Virus record (IMG/VR): IMGVR_UViG_3300017917_000546 | Span: 1 to 61,990 of that record | Strand: one strand, 5' to 3' | DNA from: a virus | DNA: 61,990 bases | Shown here: in pieces, positions 7,031-15,719 of the stretch | Layout: each line of letters opens with the position of its first letter | Numbering within the stretch: the stretch's first letter is position 1 | Notes under the pieces: generated by a model | The model's database searches: none | Told to the model about the DNA's origin: nothing | Seen by the model: only the letters and a program-made list of their open reading frames with translations | Position numbers and translations under genes: made by a program

Positions 7031-7432
7031 ATGGACACTAAGGATGCCTATACTCGGGTATTCTTACAGGCAGCAAATATAGATCCAACATCCGAAAAAA
7101 TTAAAGAATATAAATCTGTATGGTGGTGGAATCTACGTTCAAAAGATTCGGGCGGTCTTAGATTGACAGAACACGCATTGAATTTCATCGAAGAATATGC
7201 TAAAATAAAAACATACAAAATTGAATTTCCAGAGCAATTTGCCTTTACTCCGCAGGTGCTAATTTGGTTAGACAATTTTATCGATTCCCCCTTTTTTATA
7301 ACAAAAAAACATATCGTGGTTTTAAAAGAAAAAGCAGCGTTTGAACTGTATCTCTTTTCAGGAGATATTAGAAAGATGGGACACAATAAAGCTCTGGCCA
7401 AAAGATTAAGCCAGGAATTACCGTCAGAATAA
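7031..7432 (+). CDS. Conserved phage protein, unknown function
   Basis: A 133-residue protein with a good ribosome binding site (GAGG in the preceding stop region). Features: SVWWWNLRSKDSGGLRLTE, FTPQVLIWLDNFIDSPFF and AAFELYLFSGDIRKMG. I recognise this as a widespread marine T4-like phage protein without assigned function. No transmembrane segment or catalytic motif stands out. It follows the previous gene by two bases and is probably cotranscribed. Confidence 0.8.
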   Translation: MDTKDAYTRVFLQAANIDPTSEKIKEYKSVWWWNLRSKDSGGLRLTEHALNFIEEYAKIKTYKIEFPEQFAFTPQVLIWLDNFIDSPFFITKKHIVVLKEKAAFELYLFSGDIRKMGHNKALAKRLSQELPSE

Positions 7433-7440
7433 ACCACCCA

Positions 7441-7448
7441 TATAAATA
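7441..7448 (+). promoter_or_regulatory. T4-type late promoter box TATAAATA
   Basis: Exact TATAAATA in the 24-base gap before the gene at 7457. The expected transcription start is only about three bases before that ATG, so the first gene's message would be almost leaderless; the box may instead mainly serve the genes from 7727 onward, which have strong ribosome binding sites. Confidence 0.6.
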
Positions 7449-7456
7449 TTTTCACT

Positions 7457-7726
7457 ATGTTTGATCTAAATCCTTTAGATGTACTACAACAAAGAAAAGT
7501 TCAGTTTTCTGCTCCGCATTTTTCAATGCTGAAAATATCAGAAGGCGAACTATTTGAAGGTGTAGAAGATTGGGTAAGAACTAAGCTCAAGGGTAGATAC
7601 TGTATCGTTAAGAAACCAGCTATCGACAAAAGTGGAAGTTTACGCTCTTCTCACTTTATAGGATTCGAAGATCAAAAAGAACTAACATACTTTATGCTAG
7701 CATGTCCAATGTTAAGGAGAAACTAA
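7457..7726 (+). CDS. Hypothetical protein (89 aa)
   Basis: An 89-residue protein. No Shine-Dalgarno sequence precedes the ATG and a late promoter box ends nine bases upstream. An internal ATG at residue 24 is a possible alternative but also lacks a ribosome binding site. Sequence: N-terminal FDLNPLDVLQQRKVQF, middle WVRTKLKGRYCIVKK, end CPMLRRN. No family recognised. Confidence 0.65.
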   Translation: MFDLNPLDVLQQRKVQFSAPHFSMLKISEGELFEGVEDWVRTKLKGRYCIVKKPAIDKSGSLRSSHFIGFEDQKELTYFMLACPMLRRN

Positions 7727-7966
7727 ATGACAGACGAAGTTCAAAAACAAGAGGCTCCCGTAGCGCCAGCAGCACCAGCTACTGAGGCAGCACCTCAACT
7801 ACCAGCAGGTCCTGACCTAAACGTCAGTGATCTTGTTGCACTAAAGAGTATTATCGAAGTAGCCACACAAAGAGGAGCGTTCAAAGCAACAGAACTAGAA
7901 GCAGTTGGTAAGACATTCAACAAACTAAGTGCCTTCCTAGACGCAGTTGCAAAAAAGGAGGCTTAA
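7727..7966 (+). CDS. Small conserved phage protein, likely virion-associated
   Basis: A 79-residue protein with an alanine/proline-rich, disordered N-terminus (residues 8-28) and a helical C-terminal half (VSDLVALKSIIEVATQRGAF then ELEAVGKTFNKLSAFL). The strong ribosome binding site AAGGAG precedes the ATG. Similar proteins occur next to the following gene in marine T4-like phages, where I recall them as conserved proteins of unknown or structural role. That role is inference. Confidence 0.75.
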   Translation: MTDEVQKQEAPVAPAAPATEAAPQLPAGPDLNVSDLVALKSIIEVATQRGAFKATELEAVGKTFNKLSAFLDAVAKKEA

Positions 7967-7967
7967 A

Positions 7968-8621
7968 ATGGCACAACCAATTAAACACATAGGTCGTATG
8001 AAAAATACAGGTGCTAAGGTTCTTGTAGTTTTCAGAACATTACCCGGAGAATCTAATATGGCATTAGTATTGCCTGTGGCAAATCTCCAAGATGTATATC
8101 ATGATGCTATCATGACCCTTGTTGAAACACCGCAGGCTCAGGATGCGTTTGAGTTTGGCGAAATTATGCATATTCGACCATTCCCTGATGGTAGACCTAT
8201 GTTACGTGCTATGCAAGCAGACGGAAGATTGCAGAAAGTTGCCACTGACATGGTTATCATGACTCCAACAACTAATAGCAATATTCCATTAGCTGATCTT
8301 AATGTTCTAATTGCAGAACAGAAAAATTGTACTATCGACGAGCTTTGCAATTTTGTTTCTGGTGCTCCTAAAGACAAACCAGAAGTTCAAGAAGTTGCAA
8401 AAGTAAAAGATCTAGCACCAAATGTAGATCCGGATATTCCTGCTCCTGTAAGAGCCCAAGCTAAGGAAAACGAAGTTTTATCAGACAAAGACCTAGCTAA
8501 ATCTTTTAGAAGTCAGGCAGATGCTATGTACAAGGAAGCAGCAAGACTACGCAAACAAGCAGACGAACTTGATCCTCCTACAAAGAAAACTAAAAAGACT
8601 ATAGAAACAGCAGATGCCTAA
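7968..8621 (+). CDS. Conserved phage protein, possible structural/assembly role
   Basis: A 217-residue protein. The start is set at 7968, directly after a consensus GGAGG; a longer form from 7947 would overlap the previous gene. The N-terminal 110 residues form a compact domain (KHIGRMKNTGAKVLVVFRTLPG, split here as two blocks; ALVLPVANLQDVYHDAIM). The C-terminus is helical and charged with repeated KxADEL-like segments. I recognise the family as conserved among marine T4-like phages without known function. Confidence 0.78.
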   Translation: MAQPIKHIGRMKNTGAKVLVVFRTLPGESNMALVLPVANLQDVYHDAIMTLVETPQAQDAFEFGEIMHIRPFPDGRPMLRAMQADGRLQKVATDMVIMTPTTNSNIPLADLNVLIAEQKNCTIDELCNFVSGAPKDKPEVQEVAKVKDLAPNVDPDIPAPVRAQAKENEVLSDKDLAKSFRSQADAMYKEAARLRKQADELDPPTKKTKKTIETADA

Positions 8622-8919
8622 TCCTTTGTTTAAACCTCCAAGGCATTTGGTAAAAGAATGGCCCGAGGTATTTGAAGACCTTTATATGAACACCATGCCA
8701 GTGGCATATCTAGAAAAAGTACATCTAGAATTTGCCGATGGCAGGGTGTGGGAAATCGATATAAAGGAAGAATTAGCCAAACAAACTCCGGATAGTATAG
8801 CAGATGTGTTAGTTAGTACTCTTCAGGAATATAAAGACGAAATCAAAAAAATTGATTTTAAAGTTGATATAGAAAAACTTAAAAAAGATATCAAGGATTC
8901 ATCGAAAAATATTTTCTAG
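8614..8919 (+). CDS. Conserved phage protein, unknown function
   Basis: A 101-residue protein beginning MPNPLFKPPRHLVKEWPEV, with YMNTMPVAYLEKVHLEFADG and a lysine-rich helical end. The pattern is familiar from marine T4-like phages. It overlaps the previous gene by eight bases and its last 29 bases overlap, tail to tail, the minus-strand dehydrogenase gene. A strong terminator 50 bases downstream (8969-9001) closes this transcript. Confidence 0.82.
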   Translation: MPNPLFKPPRHLVKEWPEVFEDLYMNTMPVAYLEKVHLEFADGRVWEIDIKEELAKQTPDSIADVLVSTLQEYKDEIKKIDFKVDIEKLKKDIKDSSKNIF

Positions 8920-10129
8920 TATTTCCGTAATGAATTATCTTTAAATCAGAAGAGGTGAATGTTCTCCAGGGGTCAACTACAATTGACCCCTTTTCTATTT
9001 TACAATACAGGTCTTGCTTTTCATCAAATCCCCTGTAATCATAAGTAATCTTTCTATTGTGAGCTAATAGGACAACACCATAACATCCGCTAATATTATC
9101 TCCAGTTAACGGATCTATGTAAGTAGGCTTATATCCAAGTTCTTCGCAATAATGTCCGATCAATAAACTATAACTACCATCGCAATATTCTACACCCGGC
9201 TTATAGGCTTTTCCGTGTATAAAAATGCTCATGTTATTTTCTTTAGCATGTTTTACTAATTCAGCTGCTAAATTCTTAGCTTGTATTTCTCTAGCGGCCA
9301 TGATAGAATCAAATAGATCGTAACCTAGATCTAATTCTTTAGCTAGATATCTTAAAGCAATATTATCTCTAGGATGGCAGGCTCCGCCGTCGCCCATGCC
9401 GGCTGTCATGTATTGGGGTCCCATAATACGCATGGTACTTTTAGCCAAAGCATCTGTGACAACATCAACATTAATATTTCCTTGTCGAACAGCCACATCT
9501 TGGATCATATTCACTAAACCAATCTTAGCAGATATAAAAGTATTATAGAAAACTTTAATACACTCACACTCATCCCATGTACCAATAACATATCTAGGAT
9601 TATTTTCTATTACAGTTTTATAAAAATCTACAAGTTGTTTTGCATCGCCTGTTTCTGTCCCATCTTCTGTGCCAATCATTACCATTTCTGGATTAACCAT
9701 ATCCCAACCAACCGATCCCATTGCGATTAGATAAGGATTGTAAACAAATCGTGTATTGGTAATTAATTTAACAAACTCTCTTCTAGTTGTTCCTGGCAAT
9801 ACTGTAGAAATTAAAACTAACAATTGATTTTTATTCATATATTTGTTAGCTTCAATCACACACTCTTTGACAATATCATATGAAAAATCTTTTGGTTCGA
9901 GATGCGACGTGGGAGATCTTCCGTCGTATTTAGGATCATGCGGGGTCGGAACAGCGATAAAAACAATATCTCTATCTTTAACTGATTCCTCGATAGAAGT
10001 GCAGATACGAACTAACATAGTAGGATCAACGAGTTTAATGTCATATCCACAAATATCGTGGCCTTTTTTTGCCATAGCCTCAGCGCAGGGCATACCCAAT
10101 TTTCCTAAACCTATAAATCCAATTTTCAT
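8891..10129 (-). CDS. ugd: UDP-glucose/GDP-mannose dehydrogenase family protein
   Basis: Nucleotide-sugar dehydrogenase that oxidises C6 of a UDP- or GDP-hexose to a uronate with two NAD. The N-terminal Rossmann motif GFIGLGKLGMP (residues 4-14) and the catalytic cysteine motif GGACHPRD (C251; family GGxCxPKD) are visible, followed by the linking helix and a C-terminal domain ending VDPWRTF. At 412 residues it has normal family length. It is the last gene of the minus-strand glycan operon (upstream overlap four bases) and converges on the plus-strand genes. Which sugar nucleotide is used is uncertain; UDP-glucose is the default guess. Confidence 0.9.
   Translation of the reverse strand: MKIGFIGLGKLGMPCAEAMAKKGHDICGYDIKLVDPTMLVRICTSIEESVKDRDIVFIAVPTPHDPKYDGRSPTSHLEPKDFSYDIVKECVIEANKYMNKNQLLVLISTVLPGTTRREFVKLITNTRFVYNPYLIAMGSVGWDMVNPEMVMIGTEDGTETGDAKQLVDFYKTVIENNPRYVIGTWDECECIKVFYNTFISAKIGLVNMIQDVAVRQGNINVDVVTDALAKSTMRIMGPQYMTAGMGDGGACHPRDNIALRYLAKELDLGYDLFDSIMAAREIQAKNLAAELVKHAKENNMSIFIHGKAYKPGVEYCDGSYSLLIGHYCEELGYKPTYIDPLTGDNISGCYGVVLLAHNRKITYDYRGFDEKQDLYCKIEKGSIVVDPWRTFTSSDLKIIHYGNTRKYFSMNP
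8969..9001 (+). terminator. Intrinsic terminator for the plus-strand transcript, inside antisense coding DNA
   Basis: A perfect 8-base-pair inverted repeat (GGGGTCAA, six-base loop, TTGACCCC at 8969-8990) followed by TTTTCTATTTT. It is oriented to end plus-strand transcription after the gene ending at 8919. It lies wholly within the coding region of the convergent dehydrogenase gene, encoding part of its GSIVVDPW segment. Confidence 0.85.
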
Positions 10130-11343
10130 TTTTGTCCTTTGAAATATTCAGTTGTCGATTTTACTATATCGTCTACAATAATTTTTTTAAAATTTATTTT
10201 CTTAATCGTATTTAAATTCTGTTCAATCTGGTCAAACAGATTTATAAAAATTTTTTTACGTGTGTTTTCGTCTTGCAATACCCAATTTAATAATGCTTCA
10301 TGAAATTCTCTAAATCTGTCTGAGTGAGATTCTATGCTATCAAACGTAGTATCAATACTATTAAAATACAAATCGATATTAAATTTATCCTTTAGATATT
10401 TCATAGCGAACGGTTGCGATAAATTTATTTGAGGGCTTCCTGCAGAAATTGGTTTGAAAGTTTTTTCTGAAAAATATAAACCAGGTTCATGAAAATAAGT
10501 TTCAGTTACAACAGACAACATTGCATCCCTGTAAATTTTAAAATTAATAGTTCCTGCTTGATTTTCATTTTTTAGAGTTTCTGCAGCAACATCAATTTCT
10601 CTAGGATAATTATTTTTTAATAAAATTTCCCATTCGTTAATATCTGCTTTTAAAAATTTAGGTTTGTGAATTTCTTGATCGTTAAAATGAACTCCGCCGC
10701 TAACTAATCCGTCATTCAAAATATTTTCTTTTGCTAAAAAATACAGATGTTCAGTCCTACTTTGCCTGTGGGCTCTGTTTAAACTACTGTATAAAAATTT
10801 TGATTCTACGGCATTTTTTGCACAGATTTCATCCAGGTTATAGATTGTATCTAATCCTTCTGTGCCTCCGATAAATTCAATAATTGGTTTTTCACTTTTC
10901 CGTTTACACCATTTTCTATATTCAGCATTTGCATTGACATTACCTGCAACTACTAGCACACTCATAGGAGGAAGATTTAAAGATTTCATACTATTTGTTA
11001 AAGCAGAAAATCCGTCCCAATACTCTTTTAAAAATGTATCTCCCTCAACTATACTAATAATTACTATTCTTATTTTTTTATTTTTTACAGCATCTAGTAC
11101 ATGGATAGGAATATTTTCTAGTGTGTCAAAACTAGCATCATACATATTTTTTCCGGTCCATTGATGAGTTAGTTTACTAACTTCTATTAGATAAACCCCC
11201 GGTTCATTGTAATCTGTTGTATAGACAAATTCTGCAGGATCTACATTATAAAAATATTTGAATTGTCTGAAGTTGCGTATCTCAGATATTTGAGGCACGT
11301 TTGACAAATTTTGAGTTTCGAAATTATCAAAATAAAATTTCAT
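10126..11343 (-). CDS. 'EKTFKPI' family protein, putative glycosyltransferase
   Basis: A 405-residue protein, one of four paralogues in this operon. The shared C-terminal core is VTETYF, then YFSEKTFKPIS, GSPQIN and a helix reading KYLKDKFNIDLYF. This arrangement resembles the nucleotide-sugar-binding half of GT-B-type transferases (a glutamate/lysine-containing loop of the FT10 kind), but I cannot assign a family with certainty. The N-terminal 250 residues are AT-rich coding with no recognisable motif. Overlaps of four bases on both sides tie it to the dehydrogenase and methyltransferase genes. Confidence 0.65.
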   Translation of the reverse strand: MKFYFDNFETQNLSNVPQISEIRNFRQFKYFYNVDPAEFVYTTDYNEPGVYLIEVSKLTHQWTGKNMYDASFDTLENIPIHVLDAVKNKKIRIVIISIVEGDTFLKEYWDGFSALTNSMKSLNLPPMSVLVVAGNVNANAEYRKWCKRKSEKPIIEFIGGTEGLDTIYNLDEICAKNAVESKFLYSSLNRAHRQSRTEHLYFLAKENILNDGLVSGGVHFNDQEIHKPKFLKADINEWEILLKNNYPREIDVAAETLKNENQAGTINFKIYRDAMLSVVTETYFHEPGLYFSEKTFKPISAGSPQINLSQPFAMKYLKDKFNIDLYFNSIDTTFDSIESHSDRFREFHEALLNWVLQDENTRKKIFINLFDQIEQNLNTIKKINFKKIIVDDIVKSTTEYFKGQK

Positions 11344-11963
11344 CTTTTATTTCTGTATAAAATTATTCCGTTATCTTCCGAACACTCTCTTCCATGCCCT
11401 TTACCAAAAACGATTTCGTAACCGTAAGATAACAAATAAGGAATCACGGCTCCGTTTTTTCCTATATAAATTCCACTGTGTTCTTGATAAGGTGTATCGT
11501 CGCATATAATTAATGATTCCTCATCCATATACGGTAAACATCCAACCATTTGATGTAGATGTTCACGTTGACAATCGAGATTATTAATTTGAACACCTCT
11601 ATTTTTGTATTCGTCAACTTGCTCTAATTCATGAGGTCTAAGATTATTCATTGGTCCTAACCAATCATAATTATCCAGATACAATACTTTAATTTTTTTG
11701 TCAATCTTTGGCAAATCCTCATGAGCCCACTTTGATCCAGATTCTGTCACAATAAATTTTGTGTTTAATAAATGACTAAATGTTTTTAACGCATAATCAA
11801 CTACGTCGACAGAATAAAAATCAACGTTTAATGACTTTGCATATTCATTAAACCATTCTGTAGATCCTTCACATCTATCACTTCCAATCTCAACAATAAT
11901 ATTGTTTTCTTTAAATGTAAGATTATCTATAAATGATTTTGCATTTTTATGAAAATTAGCCAT
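11340..11963 (-). CDS. Class I SAM-dependent methyltransferase-like protein
   Basis: A 207-residue protein with the glycine-rich motif I, IIVEIGSDRCEGST (residues 22-35), followed by FYSVDVVD at the end of beta 2, where an acidic residue would bind SAM ribose, and LIICDDTPY later. This is the pattern of Rossmann-fold methyltransferases often found in glycan clusters (Methyltransf_24-like). The C-terminus has GYEIVFGKGHGRECSEDNG. The substrate is unknown; sugar O-methylation would suit the neighbours. Overlaps of four and eight bases with neighbours. Confidence 0.68.
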   Translation of the reverse strand: MANFHKNAKSFIDNLTFKENNIIVEIGSDRCEGSTEWFNEYAKSLNVDFYSVDVVDYALKTFSHLLNTKFIVTESGSKWAHEDLPKIDKKIKVLYLDNYDWLGPMNNLRPHELEQVDEYKNRGVQINNLDCQREHLHQMVGCLPYMDEESLIICDDTPYQEHSGIYIGKNGAVIPYLLSYGYEIVFGKGHGRECSEDNGIILYRNKR

Positions 11964-12963
11964 AATGTCCTTTGTATTCTTGTATTAATCTTAGTAAAGA
12001 CGAATCAGTTCCGTATGTAGTACATTCACTCTTTGAGTCTAACATAAATCTTAAAGATTTTGGAATAATTTTATTAGGCTCATTGTAAATATTTTCTAAT
12101 TGATGTTTATTATATTTTATTTTTTCTAATATCGTTTCATAATATAAATCTAGTTTGTCTTTATTATCTATAATATTTTTTAAATTCTTAATAATTTTAA
12201 CAATTCGTTGCTGTAGATCTGATTCTTCATCAAAACTATAATCAATTATTTCATCATATAATTTTAGACCAAAATGATTTCTTAGATATTGAGTGTGAAA
12301 TCCTGGAGAGCCAATAGTAATAAAAGGCTTTTCATGGCATATTGGTCTAATTGTTTTTTCGGTTAAAAAGAAATTTCCGGCTTCATAACTTGCTTCTGTA
12401 ACGATATCTATAAAAGAATTCCTATAAAGATAAGGATCTGTAAAATGATCAACGCTATTTTTAGTATATGACTCTTCTTCAAAAATTAAAGGAGACTTAT
12501 TATGATATCTAAAGTTGTCATGTGTTTTTACAGAAGTATTATGATAAGTTACATAACCATATTCCAATAATTTATGTTCAATTAATGTATCTAATAACCT
12601 GCCTCTCGGTTCGCTGGGTCTGAACATATAAGAGCAATATACTTTATCCCAAACTAGTGGTTTATATTTTTTGTTTTTATACAAAGGCATAACTGATTCA
12701 ATCATTGCATAAGATTGTTCAGCAATAATATTAGATCTTAAATTAATATTATCTAGATGAGGAGTAATAACTCTAGCAATTTTATTATTTTTAACAAGCC
12801 AGGGATTTAATTTATCAAATAACTTACCCCAATTTCCTTCTATATAAACTTCGGTGTTGCTTATTATAATAATTTCGTCTGGATTTATATCTATAACTTC
12901 GTTGACTGCAGAAGTCCAATCGTCAGGAATGCTGCCTCCTGAAAAGAAATAAATTTTTTTCAT
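11956..12963 (-). CDS. 'EKTFKPI' family protein, putative glycosyltransferase
   Basis: A 335-residue paralogue. Core motif: IVTEASYE, FFLTEKTIRPICHEKPFITIG, then YLRNHFGLKLYDE and an acidic SFDEESD before a helical C-terminus. The coding DNA is extremely AT-rich (many lines under 25 percent G+C by eye). It overlaps the oxygenase gene by four bases and the methyltransferase gene by eight. Likely a sugar transferase acting in the same pathway; not proven. Confidence 0.62.
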   Translation of the reverse strand: MKKIYFFSGGSIPDDWTSAVNEVIDINPDEIIIISNTEVYIEGNWGKLFDKLNPWLVKNNKIARVITPHLDNINLRSNIIAEQSYAMIESVMPLYKNKKYKPLVWDKVYCSYMFRPSEPRGRLLDTLIEHKLLEYGYVTYHNTSVKTHDNFRYHNKSPLIFEEESYTKNSVDHFTDPYLYRNSFIDIVTEASYEAGNFFLTEKTIRPICHEKPFITIGSPGFHTQYLRNHFGLKLYDEIIDYSFDEESDLQQRIVKIIKNLKNIIDNKDKLDLYYETILEKIKYNKHQLENIYNEPNKIIPKSLRFMLDSKSECTTYGTDSSLLRLIQEYKGHYG

Positions 12964-13661
12964 ATAAATTTAGAACGTCTAGGATCTTCTTCCCATGTGG
13001 CATTACTAGTATAATAAAAATGAATTAGATTATCTCTAGTAATAGTATCTGGTGTGGATAATATCTGCGAGTTTCCGTGTACTAACCAAGTTTCATAATT
13101 CCAGATTACTAATCGATTTCCTAAAGGTTCAATTTTTTTAACGCATTCTGTATTATCTTTATTCCATAATTCTAAATCACCGTTCCATTCTGATTTCCAA
13201 TTAGGAGTAAGATATAATATTAAATTTACTTTTCTATTAACCTGTAATTGATCATTCCAATTAAAATCTGTATGTAAACCTAATCTATTTCCTGCAGATA
13301 TTTTTGCTAGGCCGCCGCCACGCAAATGAGGATCTGGTATTAATTTTTCTATTTTTGTAATACCTTCTATCCAGTATAAAAATTTACTCGAGTTAAAACT
13401 ATCCGACAATGATTGTAGCAACGGAGATTTGGTAAAATCTCTACACTCTTTTCTAAAACTCACGCTATTAGAAAATACAGTGTAAGCACTATCTGGTATA
13501 TTATCGATATCTTTAACTACTGTATCAAATATGTCTGAGGGCAAAAAATTATCTATGATTGTAAGAGGAACAGGTTGTTCCTCAAAATGAGTTTTTGCTA
13601 ATTGTAAAGAAGGGTATATTTCCTCTAATTTAGAAATAAACTCATATATCTGATCATGCAT
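12960..13661 (-). CDS. 2-oxoglutarate/Fe(II)-dependent oxygenase
   Basis: A 233-residue protein of the prolyl-4-hydroxylase-like 2OG-Fe(II) oxygenase superfamily. The facial triad is visible as H130-x-D132 (GLHTDFNW) and H195 (TWLVHGN), with R209 (TITRDN) placed to bind 2-oxoglutarate. Conserved strands include VNLILYLTPNW and GDLELWN. Such enzymes are very common in marine T4-like phages. Here it sits between two EKTFKPI genes inside the glycan operon, so hydroxylation of a sugar, lipid or structural protein is possible. Cytoplasmic. Confidence 0.9.
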   Translation of the reverse strand: MHDQIYEFISKLEEIYPSLQLAKTHFEEQPVPLTIIDNFLPSDIFDTVVKDIDNIPDSAYTVFSNSVSFRKECRDFTKSPLLQSLSDSFNSSKFLYWIEGITKIEKLIPDPHLRGGGLAKISAGNRLGLHTDFNWNDQLQVNRKVNLILYLTPNWKSEWNGDLELWNKDNTECVKKIEPLGNRLVIWNYETWLVHGNSQILSTPDTITRDNLIHFYYTSNATWEEDPRRSKFI

Positions 13662-14769
13662 TTTGTTTTTTCTTTAAAATCTCAAAATTTTCTTCTGCAA
13701 TAACTTTACAGTTATTAACTAGTTCTCGATAGTCCGATTCATTTAAACTGCATATACGTTCTATCTCTTCAACAATCATATTTAATCGCTTTTTGCTATC
13801 AGTTTCGTTGTCATATGCTTCGTTGATAAACGGAGAATATGTTTTAAACCCTAAATTTTTTAGGTCTTCTAAATAAAAAGGAGTTGAAAATACTATAAAA
13901 GGTGTACGACAAGCAATAGGCTTGTATCCTTTTTCAGTTATCGAAGTAGGAGCAAAATTTCTATCATACTTTTTATCGCCATGAACATATTCTTTTTGAT
14001 CAAAATGAGTTTCTATTATTAAATGAAAGTCTGTAGACCTAATAGTGTCGTAGGTTACATTCGACCATTTATTTTGTACTTCGTTGCTGATACTTAATTC
14101 ATGTGGACAACGTTTTAACCATTTGTTAGCATGTTTAGGTAATTCTTCTACTCCTAATTTTTCTAAATCCTCAAACATTGTTTCTAAAGGAATTTTTTTC
14201 GGAGGATCGTTGTAAGGATGTATGTTGTGAAAAGAATAATTAAAATGATCTAATAATTTTCGTCTTTGAAGTTCTACATATACATATAGTCTCCAAATTC
14301 TATAATTTCTACTTAAAGAACTAAATTTATGAGTAATCGGTAATCTTTCGTTTTGTATTTTAACTGTATTAAAAAGATAGTTGTTAACTGAAATGTTTAC
14401 CCCAGCTATATTTCTTTCTAATAAATGTTTTTCTAAAAACTTTTTATGATTTTCATCCATTACAATTATATGTAATTGTGCTGGATTTATTTTTCTTTGA
14501 GTTATCGTTTTAACAACATCATCGACAAAATAAATTTCAAACGTTTCACTATCATTGTCGTGAATTAATTGAACAGAGGAGTTAGATCTTAGATAATCCC
14601 AATTTTTTTCATCTAACGCATCGTATAGTTGAATTCCGCTCTGTAATTTATCGTACGGATGATGATAAAAAATAACTTCATCATCATAATCGACCTGGTC
14701 TAGAGTTTTAATTTTTTGATATTTAAAATCATGCGAGTAATGTCTACCGCTTTTACTGTAAATTGGCAT
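13654..14769 (-). CDS. 'EKTFKPI' family protein, putative glycosyltransferase
   Basis: A 371-residue paralogue with the core FHLIIETHF, SITEKGYKPIACRTPFIVF, then YLEDLKNLGFKTYSPFINEAYDNETD. The last segment (GFKTYxxxxxExYD) is shared with the paralogue at 15720. Residues 145-175 (SRNYRIWRLYVYVELQRRKL) form a basic helix typical of the middle of these proteins. The start overlaps the epimerase gene by 17 bases, unusually long for this operon. Function inferred from context and from resemblance to GT-B-type transferases. Confidence 0.65.
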   Translation of the reverse strand: MPIYSKSGRHYSHDFKYQKIKTLDQVDYDDEVIFYHHPYDKLQSGIQLYDALDEKNWDYLRSNSSVQLIHDNDSETFEIYFVDDVVKTITQRKINPAQLHIIVMDENHKKFLEKHLLERNIAGVNISVNNYLFNTVKIQNERLPITHKFSSLSRNYRIWRLYVYVELQRRKLLDHFNYSFHNIHPYNDPPKKIPLETMFEDLEKLGVEELPKHANKWLKRCPHELSISNEVQNKWSNVTYDTIRSTDFHLIIETHFDQKEYVHGDKKYDRNFAPTSITEKGYKPIACRTPFIVFSTPFYLEDLKNLGFKTYSPFINEAYDNETDSKKRLNMIVEEIERICSLNESDYRELVNNCKVIAEENFEILKKKQNA

Positions 14770-15718
14770 CTACTTGTTCCTTGATCCACGCATATGTATG
14801 TGTTAGTCCATATTCTAAATCTTCATCCGGTCTCCAATCTAGTAACTGTTCGATTAGATCATTGTGACTAGATCTTCCCATAACTCCCACGGGGCCCGAA
14901 ACATTTCGAATAGATATGTTTTTGTCTGCTATCTTACCTATTAAGAATGCTAGATTGTTAATGGAAATCATACGTTCGCTGCCTAAGTTAACAGGAACAG
15001 TAATATCGCTATTCATTATTTTTAATAAACCTTTCAAACATTCTTCAATGTAAAGAAAAGTTCTTGTTTGTGTTCCAGGTCCCCAAATATCGATTACACC
15101 TCCACTTGGACATTCTGCAACTTTACGACATAGCGCAGCCGGGGCTTTTTCTTTACCATCATTCCACGAGCCCTGTGGACCATAAACATTGTGTAGTCTA
15201 ACAACCTTTGCATCAATACCGTAATTCTTTCTGTGTGCTAGATACAACCGTTCACTGAATAATTTTTCCCATCCATACTCTGTATCTGGTTGAGCAGGAT
15301 ATGCTGTATCTTCTTGACAGTCGGGATTATCCGGATCTTCTTGATTAAACTCGGGATAGACGCAGGCACTAGATGTATAGAGTATTTTTTTAATTTGTTT
15401 TTTACAAGCTTCGTGTATAACATTTAAATTAATCATTGCAGAATTATGCATGATATCAGAATCATGCTCTCCTGTTCCAATGTATCCTGTGCCGCCCATG
15501 TCTGCGGCCAGTTGATAAATTTGATCAATGTCCGTTGTTATCAACTGTTCTACCAATTTAGGATTTCGTAAATCATATTGATAAAATTCATCTGCAGAAG
15601 TTTCTCCGTACAACGGAAATTTAATATCGGCTCCGATTACATAATGTCCTTGAGATTTTAGTTCTTTGACTAAATGATATCCAATAAATCCGCCCGCACC
15701 GCAAACTAAAATTTTCAT
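14753..15718 (-). CDS. GDP-mannose 3,5-epimerase-like SDR enzyme
   Basis: Extended short-chain dehydrogenase closely resembling plant GDP-mannose 3,5-epimerase, which makes GDP-L-galactose and GDP-L-gulose. Visible: GAGGFIG (residues 7-13), AADMGGTGYI, SSACVYPEF (S117, C119), Y148 and K152 of YGWEK, GKEKAPAA (K191), RLHNVYGPQG. The spacing S-C-Y-K-K equals that of the Arabidopsis enzyme's catalytic residues, which is strong support. At 321 residues it is somewhat shorter than the plant enzyme. The start is the ATG at 15718, with GGAG placed inside the end of the upstream gene; an ATG 12 bases upstream is less likely. Confidence 0.9.
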   Translation of the reverse strand: MKILVCGAGGFIGYHLVKELKSQGHYVIGADIKFPLYGETSADEFYQYDLRNPKLVEQLITTDIDQIYQLAADMGGTGYIGTGEHDSDIMHNSAMINLNVIHEACKKQIKKILYTSSACVYPEFNQEDPDNPDCQEDTAYPAQPDTEYGWEKLFSERLYLAHRKNYGIDAKVVRLHNVYGPQGSWNDGKEKAPAALCRKVAECPSGGVIDIWGPGTQTRTFLYIEECLKGLLKIMNSDITVPVNLGSERMISINNLAFLIGKIADKNISIRNVSGPVGVMGRSSHNDLIEQLLDWRPDEDLEYGLTHTYAWIKEQVDANLQ

Positions 15719-15719
15719 T

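Noticed and set aside
7048-7455. 135-codon minus-strand open frame
   Set aside because: It overlaps a familiar conserved plus-strand phage gene (7031-7432) over nearly its whole length.
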